A stretch of DNA of 64,000 bases from Primula veris (Eukaryota > Streptophyta > Magnoliopsida > Ericales > Primulaceae): the NCBI GenBank assembly GCA_963682055.1, contig OY821745.1, positions 2,053,501 through 2,117,500 of the forward strand, in the 5' to 3' direction. Shown piece after piece: positions 10,593 to 20,161 of this stretch. Under the pieces are notes generated by a model. The model had not been told where the DNA came from, searched no databases, and was given only the letters and a program-made list of their open reading frames with translations. The position numbers and the translations under genes are program-made. Positions within the stretch are counted from its first letter, which is position 1, and the number at the start of each line of letters is the position of its first letter.

Positions 10593-10931
10593 ATGGCTTC
10601 TCCTCATGAAACTAATGGTGACAACCTTCCTGAATATGTTGCTCATCTTGAAGAGGAAGTTAAGAAGGTGCGTCATCTCGAGAAGAGGGTTGCCCGGCTG
10701 TCGGTGGAAGCTCGTCGGGCCGTCGAACTAGACGAGCGATTGGATGCTTTGGAGAAGGAACACCAGAGGTCTTTGCTCGACAGTATTCGTGCTCGTGCTC
10801 GGATCAAAGAGCTCGAGGCCTCCACAGACAGGCAACTTGCTTCCAAGAGGGCTTATAAACTGGCCCTCAAGGAAGTGTATGCTCGGTCGAAGGGGAAGCC
10901 GAACGACGAAGCGGGCCCTTCTACGAAATGA
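10593..10931 (+). CDS. Antisense ORF 2: 112-aa coiled-coil protein, paralogue of ORF 1
   Basis: The start MASPHETNGDN is chosen because it aligns with ORF 1 and follows the TATA box by a normal distance; the frame is open further upstream without similarity. Residues about 14-85 form a strongly charged heptad-like helix (HLEEEVKKVRHLEKRVARL, ARIKELEAS). The tail KRAYKLALKEVYARSK matches that of ORF 1. Function unknown. A possible poly(A) region with AATAAAG follows at about 10993. Confidence 0.65.
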   Translation: MASPHETNGDNLPEYVAHLEEEVKKVRHLEKRVARLSVEARRAVELDERLDALEKEHQRSLLDSIRARARIKELEASTDRQLASKRAYKLALKEVYARSKGKPNDEAGPSTK

Positions 10932-11052
10932 TTTTATTATTTTTGTTGTATTTCCTTTTAATGCTGCTTTTGTAACGAAGTATCAATCAATCAATAAAGA
11001 CTTCTTTTTCTTGTTTATATCTGAATTACTTTCCCAATGCAATTTATTTTGA

Positions 11053-11475
11053 CTGCGCACGCTTGTGGCCTCATTAATGCTTTTTCTTGGGCCTTGCGTT
11101 TGACCTTATCCATTGAACCTTCTTACTCTTTATATCTGGGGACCAATGGGATTTCTTGAGCCTTGTGCGTAAAAATCTTATTCACCAGAGTTTTCTTGAG
11201 CTCTGTGCAAAAGATCTTAGATATTTATTTGAACTGCTGCCTTTCCCCCAAATGACGCGTGTTTCGCTGCCATTATGACTTACCCCCTTTAAATATTGGT
11301 AATAATCCAAGCGTTTCTTGAACGAGAGTGGCTTTTAATTACTCACGCTTTTTTAGAGCCCTTTGGGAATCCAAACGTTTTTTCTTGAACAGGCACATCT
11401 TTTAATTGTCGTCGCTTCTTACTACCCATTGGCGAACGGTTGCGACTCTCAATACGAGCCCTCATCTTATTGATC
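11053..11475 (+). other. Spacer upstream of antisense ORF 3
   Basis: The spacer contains imperfectly repeated short blocks (TTTCTTGAGC-x-TGTGC at about 11151 and 11194; TTTCTTGAAC at about 11311 and 11371). No ORF was recognised. It probably acts as the promoter region of ORF 3. Confidence 0.4.
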
Positions 11476-11483
11476 TATAAATA
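11476..11483 (+). promoter_or_regulatory. TATA box of antisense ORF 3
   Basis: TATAAATA lies 85 bases before the ATG at 11568. Confidence 0.55.
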
Positions 11484-11567
11484 CCTGCTTACATCATGGT
11501 TATATCCACAACCCTCATCATATTATTTTCCCCCATATACAGATCCTCATCTTATAACTTTCATAAG

Positions 11568-11861
11568 ATGTCTGGTCCTTTCTCCCAATCAGCATTGGCT
11601 TTGCAAGTGGAGGCTTTTGAAGCCTCCTATGGCCATGTACAAAGGCTGTTGAAGGATGTCGAGGAGGAATTGAAGGTGATGCGTTATCACCATACCGAGA
11701 TGGTTCGGGAATTAACTTGGCTAAGATCCGAACTGGCCTATTGCCGACGTGCTCGTCGGGCTCTGGTCGAAGAGAATGAGATGCTAAGGGGGAATCCGAC
11801 ACTGAGGGACAGGGATGTCTCTGCCGGGCCATCTCATCGATACCGATCGACTTCCCCCTAA
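11568..11861 (+). CDS. Antisense ORF 3: 97-aa coiled-coil protein
   Basis: Start MSGPFSQSAL; a helical charged core spans about residues 10-75 (VEAFEASYGHVQRLLKDVEEE, then ELTWLRSELAYCRRARR), followed by a Ser/Arg-rich tail. No known domain recognised. The MSGP start is shared with ORF 4 and the helical layout with the other cassette proteins, suggesting an old duplication. Function unknown. Confidence 0.6.
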   Translation: MSGPFSQSALALQVEAFEASYGHVQRLLKDVEEELKVMRYHHTEMVRELTWLRSELAYCRRARRALVEENEMLRGNPTLRDRDVSAGPSHRYRSTSP

Positions 11862-12800
11862 CCTTCCCCCTTCTTTTTTATTTTTCTCTTCTTCTTTTCC
11901 CCATCTTTTCCCATCTCTTTCTTTTTCTTCTTTTTATTTCTCAGTTTCCCTCATTTCTTCCTCTTCCTCTTTTGTTTTTTTTTATACTCTGTTCTCTCTA
12001 CTGTTTTTTCATTCTTTTCTTTTTCCCTTTCTTTTTTGTTTTGTTTCTTTGACTTCCTTTTTATTTGTCTGTTTCCTTCATTCCTTTATCTTCTTCTTAT
12101 CTGTTTTTCTTTTTCTTCTACGCCTCCTCTTTCTTTTTCTTCATCTTCTCTCCCATCACTCTTTTTCTTTTTCTTCTTTTTTGCACCACTATGATGTAAC
12201 AATCAACCCTGTGATCCTAAGGGTTTTGTGTTACATCTAGGGTTTTTATCATTTTTTCTTTTTGACTCTTCTTTCTTATCATCTCTTCTTTATGTTCCTC
12301 CTCTTCGCTTCTTTCTTCCCTTTTGTTTTCTTTTTATGCTTCTTTCCTTCGTTTCCTGCTGTTCGCCTGATTTGCTGATGTTGTCGTTCTTCTTTGGCCA
12401 CGTTGTCTACTCATTTGGCTCCACAGTTAACACAGATTGTAATAGATTTTCTTTTGATGTAATCCTCGGATGTAATAGACCTCAATGTAATAGATTGTCT
12501 TTTGATGTAATGAACAATGATGTATTCCATCTTTATTAATGAGAAGTATTTTTGCCCATTTATTTTTGCACTTCTTTTTATATTGCACCTGTGGTTTGTT
12601 GTTTGTCTGGAATCTAGATCTTTGAATATCTCGTCTTTATTTTTTTCTGTACTGTTGTATCAGATGTCAGTAGATGTCCCCATCACTGTCGAACATAGGT
12701 GCATGCTCCCTAGTAGGTCAGGAAATATGCATGCTCCCAAGCATGTCAGGAAATGTGCAAGTTCCCAAGCAAGGTCATAAAATATCATTCTATCTTCGTT
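11862..12800 (+). other. Pyrimidine-rich spacer between antisense ORFs 3 and 4
   Basis: 11870-12350 is strongly T/C-rich on the plus strand; its long Ser/Phe-rich ORFs are composition artefacts. Around 12437-12513 the motif GATGTAATAGA/TTTTGATGTAAT is repeated. At about 12700-12777 three imperfect ~35-base repeats (CATGCTCCC..AAGCATGTCAGGAAAT) precede the ORF 4 promoter and may be regulatory. Confidence 0.5.
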
Positions 12801-12801
12801 C

Positions 12802-12809
12802 TATAAGTA
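12802..12809 (+). promoter_or_regulatory. TATA box of antisense ORF 4
   Basis: TATAAGTA lies about 100 bases before the ATG at 12910, in the CTATAAxTxC context shared with ORF 3. Confidence 0.5.
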
Positions 12810-12909
12810 CCTCTCTTTTCTTTAGTAGTTTATCATCTCTCATTTTTCTTTTATTGCTTATTTCTCCCTCAGCCCCTTATTTTCTTCCGTACTATAACAA
12901 TTTCCCAGA

Positions 12910-13389
12910 ATGTCTGGGCCTGTGGTGAGATATCATGCTCAGATGAAGGGCTTGGACACTGAGGTATCTCGGGTCCGCCGTCGGATGGCAAGGCTTGAGA
13001 AAGAGTATGGCGTTTTGGCTTTGAGCTTGTTCGGCTCTCATCCCGAAGAGACGGTGAAGTGGACCGAGATTTCGGCCCTGAGTCGCCAGCTCGATCACTT
13101 GTTGTTACAGAGAAATCATCTGGCCAACTCCTGGTATGATGCCGAGGAGATTTGGGACCATGCTCAAGATGAGTTTGATAACTCTCCTCAAGGCCTAGCT
13201 AGCATAATGGTAAGGAACGCTCGGCTCGTGGAACGCGTCAGGGTTCTTACCGTGGAGAACAATGAGCTCTCCTCTGAGAATGATAATTTGGTCGCTATGA
13301 ATGATTCCTACCAAGCTCGGTTGAATTGTTCTGCTCGTTTTGCTTTCTCTCGGTCTGGCAGTTCGGTTTTTCCACCCATTGATCCTTAG
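12910..13389 (+). CDS. Antisense ORF 4: 159-aa coiled-coil protein
   Basis: Start MSGPVVRYHAQ. A first helix covers about residues 12-35 (LDTEVSRVRRRMARLEKEYG), a middle segment includes WTEISALSRQLDHLLLQRN, and a C-terminal leucine-rich heptad region (VRVLTVENNELSSENDNL) is followed by a Ser/Phe-rich end. No family recognised. It is the longest of the five small cassette proteins and fully open. Function unknown. Confidence 0.62.
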   Translation: MSGPVVRYHAQMKGLDTEVSRVRRRMARLEKEYGVLALSLFGSHPEETVKWTEISALSRQLDHLLLQRNHLANSWYDAEEIWDHAQDEFDNSPQGLASIMVRNARLVERVRVLTVENNELSSENDNLVAMNDSYQARLNCSARFAFSRSGSSVFPPIDP

Positions 13390-13532
13390 ATTGGCTTGGT
13401 TTTCTTATGTATTTCCCCTTTTGCAATTTGTGTTTTCTTTTCTGTATTTGATGAATCAGTTGTATCTTTTCGTATCTCGTGCCTGTCTTGTGAACCATTG
13501 TAACGCTTTGTACTTTGTGCCTTTTGATTCTC

Positions 13533-13540
13533 TATAAATG
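13533..13540 (+). promoter_or_regulatory. TATA box of antisense ORF 5
   Basis: TATAAATG in CTATAAATGCTCCC lies 85 bases before the ATG at 13625. Confidence 0.5.
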
Positions 13541-13624
13541 CTCCCTATTGCCTGTATCTCATTACCAATCCTTCCTCTCTCTCTTGTTTTATAATTTGTT
13601 TCTCCTAACTTGCTTTTGTTTGAG

Positions 13625-13987
13625 ATGGCTCCCATCACTAGGTCTGCCTCCAAAAAGAAAGCCCTTATGGAAGAGGAGCCTACTTTTTTGCTACCTCGTC
13701 CCCCTGGTTTTGGGGAGGAGGATTTGACTCCTCTTCAACTAAAAGAAATTGAGATGTCATGGCTGAAACATGATCTCATGTGTGCTCGGACTGAAGTAAG
13801 GAGGTTTAAGCAATATTGGGACGAGGATGGCATTGCTCGTTTCAAGGCCGAGCAAAAATGCGAGTCTCAGTCTTACGCCTTGAAACAGGCTGAGATGGCG
13901 ATTTCTCGGTTGATTAGGGAAAAAGAGCGTCTGGAGGAACTTTTGGCGAAGAAGGATGTTGATATGGGGGATAGTTCGAAAAAGTAG
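13625..13987 (+). CDS. Antisense ORF 5: 120-aa coiled-coil protein with basic N-terminus
   Basis: Start MAPITRSASKKKALMEEE: a short basic stretch that could act as a nuclear signal. A linker with FLLPRPPGFGEEDLTPLQ follows, then a long charged helix to the end (about residues 42-112). The C-terminus is DMGDSSKK. The ATG at 13625 is chosen over the longer open frame because it is the first ATG. No family recognised; intact ORF; function unknown. Confidence 0.62.
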   Translation: MAPITRSASKKKALMEEEPTFLLPRPPGFGEEDLTPLQLKEIEMSWLKHDLMCARTEVRRFKQYWDEDGIARFKAEQKCESQSYALKQAEMAISRLIREKERLEELLAKKDVDMGDSSKK

Positions 13988-14691
13988 GATGGGTGTATTT
14001 TCTTGTAAAATTTTTCTTTTTCTGTTGTATTGTTTGTGTTTTCCCCCTTTGTGGAAGAATAAAACTTGTCTTGCACTTGATTCTGTCTATTCTATTTTAT
14101 TTGATGTTTCTCAGTATACACCGAACAATGTGCCCGGTTATCCCCCCGGAGAGCGTTGTTAGACTTGATGCTTCATGCCGTCAAGCTAGAAACGGTCTTC
14201 GTCCACCTTGTTCGGTGTGCCCTTTGGGTAAGAAATGGTTGGGAGTCGAGGAACTTTAATCGGGGAACATTCTCGGTGTGATAATATTGGTAGCGTATGT
14301 GGGAAGCTTTTCGTGGTAGGGTCCACTGGCTGTTTATTTAGGTGTAATGATGTGAACTGCCTTGGGTAGTGGGATATGCTCTGACGTGGCAAAATCTGGA
14401 GCGTTTATATTGTTAAAAATAGCAGCGGTTGTTGACTTTTGTATGGTTGGAAAAAAGGTAAACCTCTGTCACACGAAAGGACGGTTATTATTTTATTCTT
14501 TTTGTGACTCCACTCCTTTTTACTGTGCCAAGTAATCCCTTTTGTTTTTATCACAAAATTCGCTGAAGAAAATATCTGTCTCTCTCTAAAGTAGATTCTT
14601 CCCGCCAAAAAGGAAAAGCGTTCGGCCGCTTGATCTAGGGTTTCGTGGTATCGTTGAAAGACTTGCTGCTGTTCTCGCTCGCTTGCTCATA
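13988..14691 (+). other. Spacer and presumed promoter of the split antisense gene
   Basis: No convincing ORF. The last 120 bases (AGGGTTTCGTGG, CTCGCTCGCTTGCTC) look like a plant 5' leader. No strong TATA box can be singled out. Confidence 0.35.
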
Positions 14692-17600
14692 ATGATAACT
14701 GTAAGTGTTTTTTCGTTCTCCTCCCCCCCCTTTTTTTTTTGTTAGGGGTTGTATTTGATTTGTCGTTGTGGTCATAGATGTGTCGTTGGTATATGGTTCA
14801 GGTTGTCTATATATGTCTGATGATTCTTATGTATCTGGTTAATGTGAGTGGGGGGGGGGGGGGGGGGGGTGGCACTAGTTATGTTAATGTGGTTCTGGTT
14901 TGTGTATTTGGTTAGTATTTTGATGGAATTTTGATGACGTTTGGATAGGAAATTTTGACCCAAAGTGTGGCCCAAGTAGGCACATTCGTGGAAAAGGATT
15001 TTAAGGAGCTGGCCGGAATACCCGCCGACATACACATTCGGCTTCCTATTTTTGACGAGGAGGTGTTGGGATTTGTTCCTGCCGGCGAGGTAGCTGTGCG
15101 TTCTTCGGCATTCTTTACTGGGGGTCTTCGACTTCCTTTTACAAACTGGGTGGCTTCGTTCTTTGAGGCCATCCAGATTGCTCCGGCCCAACTGGCCCTA
15201 AATGGTTATCGTACTCTGAATGGTATCCAAAGGTTATCGGAGTTGTCCGGAATACCGATTGAACTGAAGGACGTCTTCGGAGTCTATAGTTTGAGCTTTG
15301 AGCGTCGCACCTCGTATTTGAAGACTCTGCGTGCCTTTTGCCGGCTCGTTATCGGTTTGCCGGATACCAACAAAGAGCGCAATCTTGGTATCCTTATTGC
15401 TTCCGATGAATGGGGTTGTGCAGGACACCAGATTCCTGGACCGGCTACCCATGCTCCCACTATGCCAGACCTCGGCGCTCCCAATGTAGAGGCTTTGTTA
15501 GCTCTTTGGAAATGGTGGGGGCCTGGACCGATGCCGGATCCTGCGAGTCGTACTGCTCCCATGCTGCTCGGGTACCCTATGGGGTCAGTGACCAAGGGGA
15601 ATCCTGCACCCGAGATCCCCAAAGAGCCCGAGGAGGAATTCTTGAAAGTGGTCCGGGCTCGAAGTGCTGCTCGGCTTGGGAAAAAGCCCGTTCGTTCTAA
15701 GCGTCGTGCATCTGACCCTGTCGTTGGAACAACGAAGAGGTCTAGGGGAACCGATACATCGGTCACCGAGGAGGCTGATAACGTTGGCTCGGGCGAGGGG
15801 GTGTTGGCTGCTTCCCAAGGGGATACCACCGAGGATGCCTCTGCGCCGGGCGATGTATGTGTATATGTATTTTGATTTTCTTGTCTTTCGATTGTTGTCG
15901 TTTTGTTCTCTAGTGCTTTGCTTCATTAGTTATCTTGTTTCAGTTATTGACTTCTTCATTGGTTACCCTTGCTCTTGCCCGGTCTATGGGTATTATTGTG
16001 TTTCAGGGGTCGATTGATGACGTATTCGGGAATATGAACCTCTTGGTGAACATGGGCGAGGATATAATGACACTGCCTGTGACCTCGCCTATGTCTACCG
16101 AGGACCCGATAGTCCTGCCTGTCTGCTCGCCCATCCGTACTGAGGAGGTGATCGAGTATAGGGCCCCTGAAACCGGTCCTTCGGAGAAGGATGTGAGGGA
16201 GGAAGCGGAGGAAGTCGGCAAAGAGACTGCCGTGGATGTAGTGGTGGGCGTCGAGGATGAGGTTCTCGAGCGACCTGAAGAGGTGTTGGTGGACGGTGTC
16301 GCGATGACCCGTTACATTGTCCGATGTGGGGGTGAGTTGTTGGAGCAACCCCGAACCTTGAAGATGGGGTATACTGCTCTGAAACCCCTTGCTTTCAAGG
16401 ATGCAGAAAAAATAGCTGCTCGGCCTACAATGTCGGTTATAGAGCAGGTCAACGCGGATGCGCTGCGGGTATGTTGGGCGCGTATTTTGTAATATATGCC
16501 ATGATGCTCGTATTTTGTTATATAGGTTTGGTACTCGTATTTTGTTTGAAATCTAATGTTTTGAAGTGTAGGTTGTCTTGAGTACCGTGGTGTTACGGGA
16601 TCAGCTGGGAGCTCTAGTGGCTGATAAAGAGGAGCTGGTGGCCGAGAAGAAGGCCATAGTCGAGGAGAACGATCAGAAGATAAAAGATCTGCTTGCGGCT
16701 TTTGAGGCCGAGAAAGAGAAACTGATCGCCGAGAATAAAACCCTGGGCGATAATTATGACAAGCTGTCTGTGGACTTTTTGCACGTGACCGAGGATGTCG
16801 ATAAGATGAAAGCTGAAAAAGAGAGCATGGTCGATAAGTACGGCCAACTAGAGGAGGAGAACTTGCTGCTGGCGGAGGACGTGAAAGCCGAAAAGGCTAA
16901 GGTGGCCGCTCTGAAAACGGCACATGCGGAGGAGCGGACAAGGCTAGCAATGATGGCTAATTTCTCTGTCTATTGCGCTCATGTGCGGGCACTCAATTTC
17001 GCGAATGTTCCTTTGTCGGATAGGGCGTGGTCGGAGTTGGTGTATCCCTGTCCGCATGGCGCACCGCCGAAACCCTTAGACTGGGCGAATCTTCGTGAAG
17101 AGGAGCTTCCCCGGCTGCCGGGGCAGACCATTTCGACAGCGCTCCGTCCTCATTTTACGTCGGCCACGTCCACTCCTCGTCCTGATGCTACTGTTACTCC
17201 CCCACCCGCATCTTCTCAGGTGGAACCTTGACCATTTTTCTGACAGTATATATATATATTTTTGTTGTTTTTGTGTAGTCTTTTGGTATTAGAATTGTGG
17301 GTCTCTTTTGTATCTATAAACATATTCTTTTGGGGAAGTGATAATATAGGTGATGTGTTTTCTTTCTGTTGGGCTTTCTCGGGGTAATTTTCCTGTCTGA
17401 GGGTTATCATATTTTGAAGGATGTGAAAACAAAATATTGTCAGGTACTTAATGATCCTCTTGCCATGGTGGTCTGGACCTCGCCTAGTCGTAGTGTAGAT
17501 GACGTTATAGATGATCTGGAGAGATCTAAGGCGTCCCTTACCGCGAAATTGACTTGTGCTCGTCATGAAATCGAGGGTCTGAATGTTCATATTTCAAACT

Positions 17601-18857
17601 TGTCGATTCGGTTACGTGATTTGGGAGAGAAATTCAGCAAAAAGACTGCCCATTATAAGGCAAATAAGGGTAAAGCGAAGGAACTTCTCGGTGCCCTACG
17701 ACGTTCTCGTGATGAAGCCCGAGGTCGTGTGATGAGCTTGAACTTGGTCCTAGGGGCCGTTTTCGAGGACGCGAACCTGCTGCTATCCTTTGCCAAAGCG
17801 TATTGGGCCCGAGTTCGCGCTTTAGAGGTGCTGGAGCATGTAAAAGGGATGAGTGGTGTTTCCCGGGCAGAGCGCATGGTTGATGCGACGGCCGGGGTAA
17901 CCGAGACCACTGCTGCCTTGAACCGAGTCGATGCGGTCGTTCGTGAGCGTTTGGGGACGCAAATTGCTTCATTGCGAGATATTCATTTCGCCGATGTAGT
18001 AGAGACCTCGGCGTCTGTTGAGGGGTTATCGGATTAATAATCGAGTAGTTTGTTTTGTCATTTTATTTGTAGCTTGTATGGAAATATTCGTTTTTTTTTT
18101 TTGTTTTTGTTTTTTTTTTTTTTTTTTTTTCTATTTTCGTCTTTTCGTTTATTGCGGTTGTATATTCATCTCTTCTCGTTCTTCCCCTTTTTTTTTTTTT
18201 TTATAGGCACACGCTACTACGTCGCAGCAGGCTGGTTCTCCATGCCTAGTTAGCCCGGGGTTAGGACCTACTGGGGCTGGCCGGGACAAGGTCTCCTCTG
18301 GTGCGGCTAGTGAAGTGCCTGCCAACTGGCCTTACATCGTTTTGATGGGCAAAAACGTCAAGTTGATCGACCAATGTGCTCGACTTCGGGCCAAGTTGAA
18401 AACTCAGGCGGCCTCTTTTCGAGAATACGTTCGTCGTGCCGAACATGTTGTTGAGGTTCAGGAGCGTCGTTTGGATCGATATTGGCGTGCAAAGGACAAA
18501 TACTTCGGCAAATTAAAGTTGTTGGTAACCAAAGCCAACGTGTTGGTGAAGTATTTCCGTTTGTCCCGAACCAGATACGATGCTTCCGCGGCTATGATCG
18601 AAGCTCGCCGTAATCTCCCATTCGACGATGATCGCCGTAAAGCGGCCTCGGATGCTCACGAGTTCGCTAAAGAAGCCGAGTTCAACGCGCGGCTTCAGAC
18701 GCTGACTTGCGTTGGAGCTCATACGACCAATTTTGATGCCCTCATTTCTGAGGAGCGTTTTGATGGTGATGAGACAGATGGGGACACGACGACGGATGAC
18801 GAAGAGATTGAGTTCGGTCAATTACCGTCGTGCTCCTCCTGTAGTAGCTCTTCTTAA
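14692..18857 (+). CDS. Split antisense gene with putative gypsy-type transposon domain (Transposase_28-like)
   Basis: Proposed exons: 14692-14700 (ATG ATA ACT, donor GTAAGT), 14949-15854, 16007-16468, 16572-17219, 17444-17995, 18207-18857. Every junction is phase 0, giving about 1075 residues if all are used. Exon 2 resembles the plant 'putative gypsy type transposon' domain: FFTGGLRLPFTNWV then QLALNGYRTLNG. It is followed by a basic, probably nuclear, segment (KKPVRSKRRASD, TKRSRG). Exon 3 is acidic. Exon 4 is a long coiled coil (KEELVAEKKAIVEEN onward). Exons 5 and 6 are further charged helical regions, and the end is Ser-rich. The first three introns have good borders. The donors at 17220 (GTGGAA) and 17996 (GTAGTA) are weak; the protein could instead stop at 17229-17231, with exons 5 and 6 belonging to separate units. 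Transcribed against gag-pol. Confidence 0.6.
14850..14869 (+). repeat. Poly-G run of 20 in an intron of the split antisense gene
   Basis: Twenty consecutive G on the plus strand, flanked by GTGAGT and TGGCAC, within proposed intron 1. On the gag-pol strand it is a C run. Such a run could form a G-quadruplex and is prone to length error in sequencing. Confidence 0.85.
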
Positions 18858-19237
18858 ATGAGTTTCTTTTGTGTCGATGATCTTCTTGTTGCCTCCGTAA
18901 TACGGGCGAGGACTATTTGTGTTATTTCTTTATTCTTGTTTTGTACCTTTCCATTGTTGTATTGCTATTTGAGTGATCGGAGCGATTTTTCCTTGCTGAT
19001 TCATTTGTCATTTCGTTATTCCTGTTTTGTACCTTTCCATTGTCGTATTGCTATTTGATTGATTGGATCGATTTGTCCTTGCTGATTCATCTGTCATCTC
19101 GTTATTCCTGTTTTGGATATGCTTCTTGCTGATATTTCATTGTTTAGATTGATTCTCTTTCATTGTGTTTGCCATTTTGTATCGTATCACCGTCGTAATG
19201 TGGACCTGAATTATTCCTTGCATTGTACCTGCATATG
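18858..19237 (+). other. Region after the split antisense gene
   Basis: T-rich, with an imperfect ~110-base direct repeat: the block TTTTGTACCTTTCCATTGT appears at about 18938 and 19025 with matching flanks. It probably contains the 3' end of the antisense transcript. No gene. Confidence 0.45.
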
Positions 19238-20070
19238 AATTTCATAGTATTCCTAGGCGTTCCTTTGAAAACACGCCATTTAGGGAACTACACAGTATTC
19301 CTAGGCACTTTGGCCATGTTGGGAATTTTATAGTATTCCTAGGCGTTTCTTCGAAAACACGCCATTTACAGAATTTCATAGTATTCCAGGCACTTCGGCC
19401 ATGTTGGGAATTTCATAGTATTCCTAGACGTTCCTTCGAAAACACGCCATTTACGGAATTTCATAGTATTCCTAGGCACTTCGGCCATGTTGGGAATTTC
19501 ATAATATTCCTAGGCACTTCGGCCATGTTGGGAATTTCATAATATTCCTAAACGTTCCTTCGAAAACACGCCATTTACGGAATTTCATAGTATTCCTAGG
19601 CACTTCGGCCATGTTGGGAATTTCATAGTATTCCTAGACGTTCCTTCGAAAACACGCCATTTACGGAATTTCATAGTATTCCTAGGCACTTCGGCCATGT
19701 TGGGAATTTCATAATATTCCTAGGCACTTCGGCCATGTTGGGAATTTCATAATATTCCTAGACGTTCCTTCGAAAACACGCCATTTACGGAATTTCATAG
19801 TATTCCTAGGCACTTCGGCCATGTTGGGAATTTCATAATATTCCTAGGCGTTCCTTTGAAAACACGCCATTTACGGAATTTCATAGTATTCCTAGGCGTT
19901 CCTTTGAAAACACGCCATTTACGGAATTTCATAGTATTCCTAGGCACTTCGGCCATGTTGGGAATTTCATAATATTCCTAGGCACTTCGGCCATGTTGGG
20001 AATGTCATAGTATTCCTAGACGTTCCTTCGAAAACACGCCATTTACGGAATTTCATAGTATTCCTAGACA
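19238..20070. repeat. Compound tandem array of two units (48 bp and 38 bp)
   Basis: Two unit types share the first 20 bases (AATTTCATAGTATTCCTAGG). Unit A continues CGTTCCTTCGAAAACACGCC to 48 bases, unit B continues CACTTCGGCCATGTTGGG to 38 bases. I read the order as A B A B A B B A B A B B A B A A B B A plus a partial unit: 9 A and 10 B. The array lies between the 3' end of pol and the antisense genes, where Tat elements often carry variable tandem arrays. It contains no spacers and no ORF. Confidence 0.9.
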
Positions 20071-20161
20071 GCATGATAAATATATTTTATTCATTCAAAA
20101 ATACGAAAGATAATGCCATAAAGCAGGAGGGGTAAGGTGGCACCTGTACTTGGAAGATTGC

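Noticed and set aside
11815..12539. Long open frames rich in Ser and Phe on the plus strand
   Set aside because: They follow from a T/C-rich stretch; no start context, no domain, no matching promoter position.
15284..15829. Minus-strand ORF of 181 aa, co-directional with gag-pol
   Set aside because: It is the shadow of exon 2 of the split plus-strand gene, which has the better domain resemblance, codon pattern and splice borders.
19238..20070. CRISPR-like array
   Set aside because: The two unit types follow each other directly without unique spacers, inside a plant retrotransposon.
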